Positions 26,678 through 34,100 of a DNA stretch of 64,000 nt are shown piece after piece. A model generated the notes under the pieces. That model did no database searches. It was given only the letters and a program-made list of their open reading frames with translations, and had not been told where the DNA came from. The position numbers were made by a program, and so were the translations under genes. This stretch comes from CAIRDP01 sp037138335 (lineage in GTDB: Bacteria; Bacteroidota; Bacteroidia; Bacteroidales; FEN-979): contig JBAXIO010000015.1 of assembly GCA_037138335.1 (NCBI GenBank), positions 1 through 64,000 on the forward strand, written 5' to 3'. Numbering within the stretch: position 1 is the first letter of the stretch; each line of letters begins with the position of its first letter.

Positions 26678-27698
26678 ATTTTATCAATTCAGCCAATAAT
26701 GAGGATAAACTCAGGGAGGCACAGGCAATATATGAATCCGCAGCACCATAATAAATAAATAAAGTATTTCCAAATATGGCAGTACCTGTAGGAAAAACTA
26801 CATTGTTCACTTCCCCGTATAATTCCCAATCATATTCCGGCGAAAACAGTACATTTGGCAACCTCGCCAATTCCTTCGAAGGATCATCCAGATCCAGCAA
26901 AGCGGCACAGGCTGAATATACACGGCCTTTATCGGTCTCCTGCACTCCATGATAAATCAGCAGCCAGCCGTGTTCGGTTTCAATCGGAGGGCAGCCGCTG
27001 CCAATATAACTTGACTCATGCTGATAAACAGGATCAAGAACAATATGCTCATGCAGGTTCTCGAAATATTTTTCCCAGTATTGTTTCGTGAGATCTTTTA
27101 TGTCGTCAACAAATGCAATTTGAATACCTGGCCTGATCCTGTGAAGGAATACCAGTTTGCCGTGAATTCTCCTGGGAAAGAAAATTACATTTTTATCCCA
27201 CAACATCATTTTTTTCTCAGGATCGGCTTCCTGGTAATAAAACTTATGATTGCGGTAGTAATTTTCATTTACTTTACCTGTGGATTCAGCAAGGAATACA
27301 AATTGTGCATACGTGATGGGAGGAACAATGACCCCCTGCTTGGTAAAAACTTTTAAGTCTTTTGATGTTGCTAACGCTCCGCGGGCATTGGTTCCATCAT
27401 ACCCAGTATAGGTCAGATAAAACAGGTCATCGATCTTTACTATGCGCGCATCTTCAACGCCATGTGATTCATATTCGAATTCAGGGACTATAATTGGCTT
27501 ATCCCATCGTTCAGCAATTGTCAATGGCCCGTCTAACCTGCAATAGCCAATACTGGAATTATTTCCTTGCCGCACAGCCCGGTAAAAAACATGAACGCTG
27601 TCACCTTCCCGTATTACAGCAGGATTTAACACCCCCTCGTTTTCAAACTCCAGATCAGTCTTTGTTAATAAAACACCTTCTTTCCTAACCTCTATCAT
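26646..27698 (-). CDS. GH130 family beta-mannoside phosphorylase or hydrolase
   Basis: A 350-aa five-bladed propeller enzyme by family. It has NPAVIREGDSVHVFYRAVR, the catalytic region SHGVEDARIVKIDDLFYLTY (the motif is EDAR here, EDPR in most members), FFPRRIHGKLVFLHR and WLLIYHGV. GH130 enzymes phosphorolyse or hydrolyse beta-mannosides. Its 3' end overlaps the glycosyltransferase start and its own start overlaps the AI-2E stop by 4 bases, so the three are tightly coupled. A role in a mannan-like reserve or surface glycan during stress is inferred. Confidence 0.85.
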   Translation of the reverse strand: MIEVRKEGVLLTKTDLEFENEGVLNPAVIREGDSVHVFYRAVRQGNNSSIGYCRLDGPLTIAERWDKPIIVPEFEYESHGVEDARIVKIDDLFYLTYTGYDGTNARGALATSKDLKVFTKQGVIVPPITYAQFVFLAESTGKVNENYYRNHKFYYQEADPEKKMMLWDKNVIFFPRRIHGKLVFLHRIRPGIQIAFVDDIKDLTKQYWEKYFENLHEHIVLDPVYQHESSYIGSGCPPIETEHGWLLIYHGVQETDKGRVYSACAALLDLDDPSKELARLPNVLFSPEYDWELYGEVNNVVFPTGTAIFGNTLFIYYGAADSYIACASLSLSSLLAELIKYVAKDEKRPV

Positions 27699-28804
27699 AA
27701 TACTTGATTTTTTGGTTTTTTGAAATTCAGTTTAACTTTTAATATTGAAGGCATCGTATCGCCTAGCAGGAACCCCCAGGGTTTTAAGGGTTCGATGTGG
27801 TCAAAAATTACTTTTACAATGGCCAGGAGCGGTAAGGAAAGAAACATCCCCGGTATTCCCCATAATGCATTTCCAACAAGCACAACAATAATCGAGAAAA
27901 GCGCATTGATCCTGACTTTTGAAGCTACAATCTTTATGACGATGAAATTATTGTCAATCAGTTGGATGGCATAATAGGCTGCAAGAACATAAAGAGCATA
28001 CCACGACGAGTCTTTTGTGACCAATGCGATCATCATGGGTAAGGCAACTGCCACAATACCTCCGATATATGGTATGACATTAAGTATAGCGCCAATAATA
28101 CCAAGAAGGATAGCATAATCAATTCCCAGCAACAGAAGGGCTGATATGTCCATTGCCGCAACCAGGAGAGCTTCGATAACCAGTCCCAGCAGATATCGTT
28201 GTATTACAGTTTTGGTCTGGGTAACTATTTCATTAACCTGCAACGGATCACTCTTTGCAAAGATCTTACGAATAAAATCGCGCAGAAGGGGATGGTAAAA
28301 CAATATAAGAAATACATAAAGAGGCACTAACAGTAGAACCATAACTACGCTGCCGACATTTATAAGTGTCTGGCCTATAGCAGAGCCGCTGGTATCGATG
28401 AGTTCACTTTTCGTTTTTGCGATCCATGCATAGATCTTGTGAGGGTTGATGTCAAAGTAACCTGAAATCCAGCTAATAGTTTGGTTAAGGATCACTGTAA
28501 ACTTATCAACCAGTAAGGGCCATGATTCGCTGAACCGGCTTGCCTGCGAAAATAAAAGACCGGTAAATGCAGCAACTAATAAAAAGGTAAGTAATAACGT
28601 AAGCGAAATTGCAACGACCCGGTTAATTTTCATCTTTACCAGGAAGTTTACAACAGGATGGAGCAGTATCGCGATCAGGATTGCAAAAACGAGAGGTATA
28701 ATAATGCCCTGGGCGATATATAATAATGCTCCCAGGGCAAACAGGCCAATGATCAGAAGAATTGCCTTTACATAGAATGGTAATTGTATTTCTTTAACTA
28801 TCAC
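27695..28804 (-). CDS. AI-2E/PerM family membrane transporter
   Basis: The 369-aa protein has the family layout: two pairs of helices at the N-terminus, a central soluble segment (about 60-150) and a C-terminal helical bundle. It contains the family block AILLGIIGAILNVIPYIGGIV and the end GIPGMFLSLPLLAIVKVIFDH. Members export varied solutes (AI-2 in TqsA, Na+ in some). The substrate here is not evident. It overlaps the 134-aa gene by 11 bases upstream. Confidence 0.87.
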   Translation of the reverse strand: MIVKEIQLPFYVKAILLIIGLFALGALLYIAQGIIIPLVFAILIAILLHPVVNFLVKMKINRVVAISLTLLLTFLLVAAFTGLLFSQASRFSESWPLLVDKFTVILNQTISWISGYFDINPHKIYAWIAKTKSELIDTSGSAIGQTLINVGSVVMVLLLVPLYVFLILFYHPLLRDFIRKIFAKSDPLQVNEIVTQTKTVIQRYLLGLVIEALLVAAMDISALLLLGIDYAILLGIIGAILNVIPYIGGIVAVALPMMIALVTKDSSWYALYVLAAYYAIQLIDNNFIVIKIVASKVRINALFSIIVVLVGNALWGIPGMFLSLPLLAIVKVIFDHIEPLKPWGFLLGDTMPSILKVKLNFKKPKNQVL

Positions 28805-29198
28805 GGCCTTTTAGAATTCCTGTGTTTTTACTTACAGAATGTTGCATAATAAACCTGCCAGCTGATTTAACGGCATTGGGGTGTTGTGCAATAAAAGCAG
28901 TGACACCAAGCTGAAAAGCAGATCCGATGAGTTTTCTGAAAATATTGCCTGAAGTTCCTATTATTATCTTTTTTGTCAGATAGCCTGTTCCTAAACCGAT
29001 AACAGTACTTAAAACCGAATCAACCAAATTCGGCGTTGAAACTAGATTTGAAATAGTGTTTTTAAGGATGTTCCCGGGCTTCAGGGCTTCTATGGTACCA
29101 TAGACCTGTTCCTTCAACATTTGGCCTTGAAAAGCCTGCCTGTCTTCCAAAAGCTGAATGGCATCTTTAAGCCGGGAAACTGATGTAATATTTTGCAT
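28794..29198 (-). CDS. Unknown protein with two hydrophobic segments (134 aa)
   Basis: The 134-aa protein starts with a soluble helix (SRLKDAIQLLEDRQAFQGQM, then EQVYGTIEALKP). A Gly-rich hydrophobic segment (SVLSTVIGLGTGYLTKKIII) and a second weaker one (LIGSAFQLGVTAFIAQ) follow. I do not recognise a named family. It sits between the holin-like and AI-2E genes in the stress operon, and the tandem hydrophobic segments suggest a membrane-associated role. Confidence 0.6.
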   Translation of the reverse strand: MQNITSVSRLKDAIQLLEDRQAFQGQMLKEQVYGTIEALKPGNILKNTISNLVSTPNLVDSVLSTVIGLGTGYLTKKIIIGTSGNIFRKLIGSAFQLGVTAFIAQHPNAVKSAGRFIMQHSVSKNTGILKGRDS

Positions 29199-29204
29199 AG
29201 CATT

Positions 29205-29546
29205 TTATTTTAGCACCTGCTTAATAAAATAATTGCAGGCAAGCTTTTTCAGCCAGTTTTTCGTAAGGAAGTATAAAACACTTCCAATTACCAGATAAAA
29301 GCCAGCTACAATAAAAAATCCGAAATAGATCTTCCCAAGAATGTCCCCGAGCCAAAAAGCCAGCCCGACATTTAAAAACAGCATGAAAGAGCCAATTATG
29401 ACAAATGCCGCGGAAAAAGGAATTAATGAGGAGATAATACCAGAGGTTGTGTCTAAAGCTTTGAGTTTTATTAACTCAAAGCTTGTTTTACCGTAGTCGG
29501 TCACTTTTATCATCAGGGATTCAAGCAACTTCGCATTGTCATCCAT
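29205..29546 (-). CDS. Holin-X-like small membrane protein
   Basis: The 113-aa protein has an N-terminal amphipathic helix (LIKLKALDTTSGIISSLIP) and two strong membrane helices (about 43-66 and 71-93) with the pattern FWLGDILGKIYFGFFIVAG. This matches the 'phage holin family' proteins common in Bacteroidota stress operons, which are not linked to phage. It lies 21 bases after YtxH and 6 bases before the 134-aa gene. Confidence 0.7.
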   Translation of the reverse strand: MDDNAKLLESLMIKVTDYGKTSFELIKLKALDTTSGIISSLIPFSAAFVIIGSFMLFLNVGLAFWLGDILGKIYFGFFIVAGFYLVIGSVLYFLTKNWLKKLACNYFIKQVLK

Positions 29547-29567
29547 GGCTCCGGTTTTTATGGCTTT

Positions 29568-29846
29568 TCAGCCTTTGACAGTTTTCAGCTCTTCTTTTAC
29601 TTCTTCAGACCTGGTATGTGCCTGCTCGGTAAAGTCGTTGACATCTTCCTTGATCTTCTCGATTTTTTTGGAAACACCGGCCAGGACATCCTCGAATTTT
29701 TCTTTTAATCCATCCGCGTAATCCTCTCCCTTTTTTAAAATTCTTTTTCTGGTCCTTGAACCTTTACTTGGAGCAAATAAAACCCCGATCAATGCACCTG
29801 CTGCGACACCTGCCAGTACTCCTAATAATACTTTTCCTGAGTTCAT
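29568..29846 (-). CDS. YtxH domain protein
   Basis: The 92-aa protein begins with the YtxH motif: one membrane helix GVLAGVAAGALIGVLFAPSK, then GSRTRKRI. A long charged helix follows (DGLKEKFEDVLAGVSKKIEK). YtxH proteins are general-stress membrane proteins without known activity. It is cotranscribed with the lmo0937-like and holin-like genes. Confidence 0.87.
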   Translation of the reverse strand: MNSGKVLLGVLAGVAAGALIGVLFAPSKGSRTRKRILKKGEDYADGLKEKFEDVLAGVSKKIEKIKEDVNDFTEQAHTRSEEVKEELKTVKG

Positions 29847-29883
29847 AAATTAATTGTTTAATGATAATTATGAAAATGCTGAT

Positions 29884-30039
29884 TTAAATGACTTTTCTTC
29901 CCTGGATTATCCTTACTAATACTGCTATAACAGCAATTACAAGTAGGATATGAATAAGGAACCCTGCATTGAAGGCAAAAAAACCTATTGCCCATGCAAC
30001 AAGCAGGAATATTGCGATAAAATAAAGAAGATCTTTCAT
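29884..30039 (-). CDS. lmo0937-like small membrane protein (51 aa)
   Basis: An ATG at 30039-30037 opens a 51-aa frame ending at 29884: MKDLLYFIAIFLLVAWAIGF, FAFNAGFLIHILLVIA, then LVRIIQGRKVI. It fits the gap between the lipoprotein stop (12 bases upstream) and YtxH. It resembles the 53-aa protein at 13193-13354, sharing L-x-x-I-G-F-F-A-F and the H-x-L-L-V/I-I block. A longer frame over the same bases (29858-30166) overlaps the lipoprotein gene and is a shadow. Confidence 0.75.
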   Translation of the reverse strand: MKDLLYFIAIFLLVAWAIGFFAFNAGFLIHILLVIAVIAVLVRIIQGRKVI

Positions 30040-30050
30040 GGTTATATGTT

Positions 30051-30500
30051 TTACTTGTTACCGGTCCAGAAATCATGAAAAGATTTTCCCATCTGAACCA
30101 TATCGTGGTTGAATTTATTCCTGAAAGTAACCCAGTTCTCTTTTCCGTCTTCCCTGAATTCTTCAAGCCTTTTTTTCATTTCCCTGTTCTGTTGTTCCAT
30201 TTCGGCTAATCTCTTTTCATATTGTGCCCTGTTTGCCACTCTGTCTTTTGCCAGTTTAACCTTGTATTCGGCTATACTTTTTTCATTTGCAGCGATTTGA
30301 TCTTCAGATTCTTTTCTGAATTGCTGAATGGAATCTTTTAAGGCCTGGTCAAGATCTAATTTAGCTTCAACAACTTTATTCTGCGCATCCTGAACATTGG
30401 CCTGGGCATCTTTGATTTTGTCGGCCTGCGATTGGCAGCCGGTTAACATTGTCCCTGCTACAATTGCTGTTACAGCAAGGGTTAAGATTGTTTTTTTCAT
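30051..30500 (-). CDS. Coiled-coil lipoprotein
   Basis: The 149-aa protein has a lipoprotein signal peptide ending at LTGC (Cys22). A long, highly charged coiled coil follows (DAQANVQDAQNKVVEAKLDL to EEFREDGKENW), with a short aromatic end (SFHDFWTGNK). It has no recognised catalytic domain. It is second in the stress operon and is likely anchored in the inner or outer membrane, perhaps spanning the periplasm. Confidence 0.75.
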   Translation of the reverse strand: MKKTILTLAVTAIVAGTMLTGCQSQADKIKDAQANVQDAQNKVVEAKLDLDQALKDSIQQFRKESEDQIAANEKSIAEYKVKLAKDRVANRAQYEKRLAEMEQQNREMKKRLEEFREDGKENWVTFRNKFNHDMVQMGKSFHDFWTGNK

Positions 30501-30522
30501 TTCTTTCTATGTTAAGTTTGTG

Positions 30523-30870
30523 TTATTCATATCCGCTTTTTATAATCGTGGAAATCATTTTAAACCGCTCGTTTGCTTTTACACTGTTCGCGGTATGAGC
30601 CGGAATAATGATTGAATCGCCTGTTTCCAGTGAATTTGAGGTCCCATCAATGATAATCTCAGCCGTACCGTCGATGATCTGGACAAAGGTGTCGAAAGGG
30701 ATAATCTTTTCAGTCATGGCTTCACCACTGTCACATGAAACCGCAGTGACGTTTCCAGTAGTCTTTTTAATTATTGTTTTAATGACTACAGAATTGGGAA
30801 CGTATTCAATGATCTCAACAATAATAAAGGCTTTCGCTTTTTCAATATCATGTCCTAAAGCAGGTTTCAT
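30523..30870 (-). CDS. Cupin-domain protein
   Basis: The 115-aa protein is a single cupin barrel (about residues 30-110). It includes PFDTFVQIIDGTAEIIIDG and TGDSIIIPAHTANSVKANER, the second cupin motif. The first motif lacks the usual HxH pair and only the second-motif His is seen, so metal binding is doubtful. It is the first gene of the 13-gene leftward operon, 20 bases after the -7 element of site G. Confidence 0.8.
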   Translation of the reverse strand: MKPALGHDIEKAKAFIIVEIIEYVPNSVVIKTIIKKTTGNVTAVSCDSGEAMTEKIIPFDTFVQIIDGTAEIIIDGTSNSLETGDSIIIPAHTANSVKANERFKMISTIIKSGYE

Positions 30871-30890
30871 GGGTACATTAAATTACCCGA

Positions 30891-30958
30891 CAAAGGTCAG
30901 AACCTTTATCCCCGGAAGCATTACACAATTATGGGAATAAGTTACATTATTCACACAT
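30891..30958 (-). promoter_or_regulatory. Stress promoter module, site G
   Basis: On the minus strand ATGTGTGAAT begins at 30958. Half-sites AATGTAAC (ends 30941) and GTGTAAT (ends 30920) are 21 bp apart. The -7 element GACCTTTG runs 30898-30891, identical to site A. The upstream end overlaps the stop codon of the AraC-type regulator gene. It is the promoter of the 13-gene stress operon ending at 17425. Confidence 0.82.
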
Positions 30959-31511
30959 TGCCCAATGCCTCACGCCTTTTGTTTTTAAGCTGTTTGAAGT
31001 GGGAAGGAGTAAGCCCTGTCATTTTTTTGAACTGGTTTGACAGGTGGGCCACGCTGCTGTAATGAAGTTTATAGGCAATTTCGGTGAGATTAAGCTCGTC
31101 GTAAACAAGTAATTCTTTTACCTTTTCAATTTTATGGGCCAGGTAAATTTTTTCGATGGTAGTCCCTTTAACCTCGGTAAAAAGATTGGAGAGATAAGTG
31201 TAATTATGATTGAGTTTTTCGGACAGGTGATCTGAAAGATTTATTTTAATCTGGTCTTCGGTATAATGGACCAGCTCGATGATGACCATTTTGATCCTTT
31301 CGACCAGAAGGCTCTTTTTATCATCCATCAGTTCAAGCCCCGACTTTCTCAAGGCAATATCCAGTTGTGCCAGTTGCTCGTCTGAAATATCATCCTTAAT
31401 ATCAGCCTCACCCAGGTCTACAGCAACATAATGGACGCCCAGCTTTTTCAACTCGGCCTTTACAACCATTTTGCAACGGATGCATACCATATTTTTAATG
31501 TAGAGCTTCAA
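30951..31511 (-). CDS. AraC-type regulator with N-terminal MxCxxC (HMA-like) domain
   Basis: The 186-aa protein has two parts. The first ~60 residues begin KLYIKNMVCIRCKMVVKAEL, with an MxCxxC motif in a beta-alpha-beta setting like heavy-metal-associated (HMA) domains. The C-terminal ~100 residues are a two-helix-turn-helix AraC domain (YTYLSNLFTEVKGTTIEKIY, LTEIAYKLHYSSVAHLSNQF, KKMTGLTPSHFK). Binding tandem half-sites about 21 bp apart is usual for AraC proteins, which fits sites A-G. It lies directly upstream of site G and is the only DNA-binding regulator seen in the first 32 kb. Its control of the modules is an inference. Confidence 0.85.
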   Translation of the reverse strand: MKLYIKNMVCIRCKMVVKAELKKLGVHYVAVDLGEADIKDDISDEQLAQLDIALRKSGLELMDDKKSLLVERIKMVIIELVHYTEDQIKINLSDHLSEKLNHNYTYLSNLFTEVKGTTIEKIYLAHKIEKVKELLVYDELNLTEIAYKLHYSSVAHLSNQFKKMTGLTPSHFKQLKNKRREALGNV

Positions 31512-31530
31512 TTGATCATAGGGCTTTCTA

Positions 31531-31561
31531 CAAAAGTATTAATTTTTTTGAAAAAAGACAA
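31531..31561 (-). promoter_or_regulatory. Constitutive-type promoter of the AraC-like gene
   Basis: On the minus strand TTG (31561-31559) is followed after 20 bases by TACTTTTG (31538-31531), a full match to the Bacteroidota -33/-7 pattern TTG/TAnnTTTG. The ATG at 31511 is 19 bases downstream. No copy of the stress module is present here. Confidence 0.6.
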
Positions 31562-31579
31562 ATTAAATAATTCCAGGAA

Positions 31580-32590
31580 TCAGCTGAATTTCAGTTTCCT
31601 GAAACTAACCATTTCCTGGGTCTTTTCATTCCATAAACGGAAAGTAAGGGTTTTGAAACCGGGCCAGAACCTGAGTGGTTTGATGCCGTTGAACAGGGCA
31701 TTCTCCTGATGGCATTTCGAGAGGTTATAATTGGGAATGAGGGGGCTGAGATGATGAATATGGTGGAACCCGATATTGCCTGTAAAATATTGAAGGACAG
31801 GAGGGAGCTCATAGTAAGAACTTCCTTCCAATGCCACTTTTTTATAATTCCAGTTCCCGTTCCTGGCCCAGAGAGTAGGGTTAAACTGGTGCTGAACATA
31901 AAACAGCCAGAAACCAAGGATTCCGGCTATGTAAATAACAGGAAACTGTACCAGGATGAACGCTTTCACGCCAATCAGCAGGCTCATTGAAACAGCAATC
32001 AGCAGCAGGCCTGCATTGGTTATATAAACGCCCATCCGCCCTTTCTGATCCATGTGTTTTTTTGTGAACCTGTTGCCTATGAGGAATACATAAAGAGGCC
32101 CTATCCCGAACATGGTAACAGGATTCCTGTAAAACCTGTAAACAACCTTTCTCCAGCGTGAACTTTCTTTATACTCATCCACGGTCATGGTCCATACATC
32201 ACCGGTTCCCCTTTTATCAAGATTCCCAACGGTTTCATGATGGATATAATGGTTTTTTGACCAGCTGTAATATGGCGTAAATGTGAGGATCCCCAATAAG
32301 ATCCCTGTAATGTTGTTCAGCTTTCCCGATTTGAAAAAGGAACCATGTCCGCAGTCATGAAAGATTATAAATAAGCGTACAAGCATTCCGGCCGCAGGAA
32401 TTGAAAGCCCGAGAGTGATCCAGTAGGAAACGGAAAGGCTTAAATACATTAAAAACAAGGCAAGAAAGTAAAGCAGGAGGTTGGAGGTCAATTGCACCCA
32501 GCTCCTCAGACGGTTCGGGTGGTTGTACCTTTTGACTATCTGCACCCAGGACATTTCGGGTATTGCATTTTGGAGATTCAAAGAACTCAT
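31580..32590 (-). CDS. Membrane fatty acid desaturase
   Basis: The ATG at 32590 gives 336 aa. A TTG at 32611 in the same frame overlaps a -7 element and is unlikely. All three histidine boxes of the di-iron desaturases are present: HDCGHGS, HYIHHE and HHIHH (in GNIGFHHIHHLSP). Four membrane helices are visible. Members insert double bonds into acyl chains and adjust membrane fluidity, here probably as an omega/Delta-type lipid desaturase. It needs O2, which agrees with an organism that meets oxygen. It diverges from the MFS gene. Confidence 0.85.
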   Translation of the reverse strand: MSSLNLQNAIPEMSWVQIVKRYNHPNRLRSWVQLTSNLLLYFLALFLMYLSLSVSYWITLGLSIPAAGMLVRLFIIFHDCGHGSFFKSGKLNNITGILLGILTFTPYYSWSKNHYIHHETVGNLDKRGTGDVWTMTVDEYKESSRWRKVVYRFYRNPVTMFGIGPLYVFLIGNRFTKKHMDQKGRMGVYITNAGLLLIAVSMSLLIGVKAFILVQFPVIYIAGILGFWLFYVQHQFNPTLWARNGNWNYKKVALEGSSYYELPPVLQYFTGNIGFHHIHHLSPLIPNYNLSKCHQENALFNGIKPLRFWPGFKTLTFRLWNEKTQEMVSFRKLKFS

Positions 32591-32608
32591 GATAAATAAA
32601 ATAAAACA

Positions 32609-32616
32609 CAAAGGTA
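32609..32616 (-). promoter_or_regulatory. -7 element of the desaturase gene
   Basis: TACCTTTG on the minus strand matches TAnnTTTG, 18 bases before the ATG at 32590. No convincing -33 TTG at 19-21 bases was found, so the promoter may need help from an activator. Confidence 0.45.
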
Positions 32617-32702
32617 CGACATATAACTGCCAATTGTTTGTTTAGATCAAATTAAAATAAACAAACCTCCGGCCGGAATGTGTCAAAAACAGGTTTATTC
32701 AG

Positions 32703-32710
32703 TATGTTTG
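32703..32710 (+). promoter_or_regulatory. -7 element of the MFS transporter gene
   Basis: TATGTTTG matches TAnnTTTG, 37 bases before the ATG at 32748. A Shine-Dalgarno-like AAGGG lies just before that ATG. The -33 region is weak. Confidence 0.45.
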
Positions 32711-32747
32711 TATATGACATTATGATCAAACAAAATAAGGGATACTT

Positions 32748-34055
32748 ATGACAGGCATTCCTGTTTCTGATCTTCAGGGCTTGCGGCCGAAACTGCTTAA
32801 CGAATCCTTAACCATAACCAGGGTCCATTACAAGATCCTGGGCATGAGCTGGGCCGGCTGGGTATTTGATTTTTACGATCTTATACTGTTCACGTTTCTG
32901 CTGATCCCTATCTCAAAAGAGTATAATTTTTCGAATTTGCAGATGTCGTATGTGCTTGGCGCCAGCCTTGCAGCAACAGCAATAGGAGGGGTTGTCTTCG
33001 GGATACTGTCCGACCGCTTCGGCCGCAAACCGGTATTGCAATGGACTATCCTGACTTATTCCATAGGTACGTTTCTATCGGGCTTTGCCGGCAGTTTCTG
33101 GCTGCTGATGGTTTTCAGGGTGCTTACAGGCCTGGGTGTAGGCGGGGAATGGGGTACAGGGCAAACATATATAGGTGAAACATTCCCGGCAAAGGTCCGC
33201 GGACGTTATTGCGCCATGATGCAAACCGGCGCCCCGCTGGGTATTGCACTTGCTTCCATAGTGGGAGGACTCATCTCTCCGCATATTGGCTGGAGGGCCT
33301 GTTTCTTCATTTCACTTCTCCCGGCTGTTATGGTCCTGTTTATCAGGAGGCATCTGCCTGAATCTGACTTATGGCTTCTCAGGAAAAAAGCAACCAAAAA
33401 GGACCCTGCAAAAGGCAGTTATAAAAGAAATAAAACTGTTCAGCAGTTTCAGGAGCTCCTGTCGGTGGAAAACAGGAAATATTTTTTTCTTGGCCTGGTG
33501 CTGGCAGTCTTCGATATGTCGGCATACTGGCTTACCTACTCATGGATGCCCGGCTACCTTCATGCTGAAAGGCATTTTACACTCACCAAATCGGCATTCT
33601 GGATTCTTGTAACCCAAACGGGGGGATTCCTGGGCTACCTCATCTTCGGGTTTGTTGCTGACCGCCTGGGAAGGCGGCCGGCATACAGCATGTATTCGGT
33701 GATCATGGCCCTCGGACTGGTCATGGTAACGATATTCTGGGATGTCATCGTGATCTACCCGCTGATCATCCTTGCTTTCATGTTCATGGTGGGATTCGGA
33801 ACGGGGATGTTCGGCGGATTTGGTTCACTGTTCTCAGAGCTTTTTCCCACTTCAGTGCGCAGTACGGCGATGGGATCTGCGTTCAATCTTGCAAGGGGGA
33901 TACAGTTCTTCACACCCGTCATCATTTCAATTATTGCCGTGAGATACGGGCTTGGAGGAGGGATCTCGCTGGCGGCTTTGTTTGCATTGCTGACGGGCGC
34001 ATGGATATGGACCTTTCCTGAAACCAGGCAAAAAAAGCTGTACTCCGGGGATTAA
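32748..34055 (+). CDS. MFS transporter, metabolite:H+ symporter type
   Basis: A 435-aa, 12-helix major facilitator. It begins with the carboxylate-symporter motif GWVFDFYDLILF in helix 1, then GILSDRFGRKP in loop 2-3, RVLTGLGVGGEWG in helix 4 and FVADRLGRRPAYS in loop 8-9. Relatives (ShiA, JEN/lactate, sialate transporters) carry organic acids with protons. The substrate here is not known. It stands alone between the desaturase and the RND operon. Confidence 0.82.
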   Translation: MTGIPVSDLQGLRPKLLNESLTITRVHYKILGMSWAGWVFDFYDLILFTFLLIPISKEYNFSNLQMSYVLGASLAATAIGGVVFGILSDRFGRKPVLQWTILTYSIGTFLSGFAGSFWLLMVFRVLTGLGVGGEWGTGQTYIGETFPAKVRGRYCAMMQTGAPLGIALASIVGGLISPHIGWRACFFISLLPAVMVLFIRRHLPESDLWLLRKKATKKDPAKGSYKRNKTVQQFQELLSVENRKYFFLGLVLAVFDMSAYWLTYSWMPGYLHAERHFTLTKSAFWILVTQTGGFLGYLIFGFVADRLGRRPAYSMYSVIMALGLVMVTIFWDVIVIYPLIILAFMFMVGFGTGMFGGFGSLFSELFPTSVRSTAMGSAFNLARGIQFFTPVIISIIAVRYGLGGGISLAALFALLTGAWIWTFPETRQKKLYSGD

Positions 34056-34072
34056 AACTAATTCATTATTAT

Positions 34073-34080
34073 TATCTTTG
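34073..34080 (+). promoter_or_regulatory. -7 element of the RND efflux operon
   Basis: TATCTTTG matches TAnnTTTG, 20 bases before the ATG at 34101. No TTG is seen at the expected -33 position, and no local repressor gene is present. Confidence 0.45.
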
Positions 34081-34100
34081 ATAATCAATGAGCAAGGGTC

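Noticed and set aside
29858..30166. Minus-strand frame of 102 codons across the lipoprotein/YtxH gap
   Set aside because: It overlaps the lipoprotein gene in another frame. The 51-aa lmo0937-like frame at 29884-30039 fits the gap and a known family.
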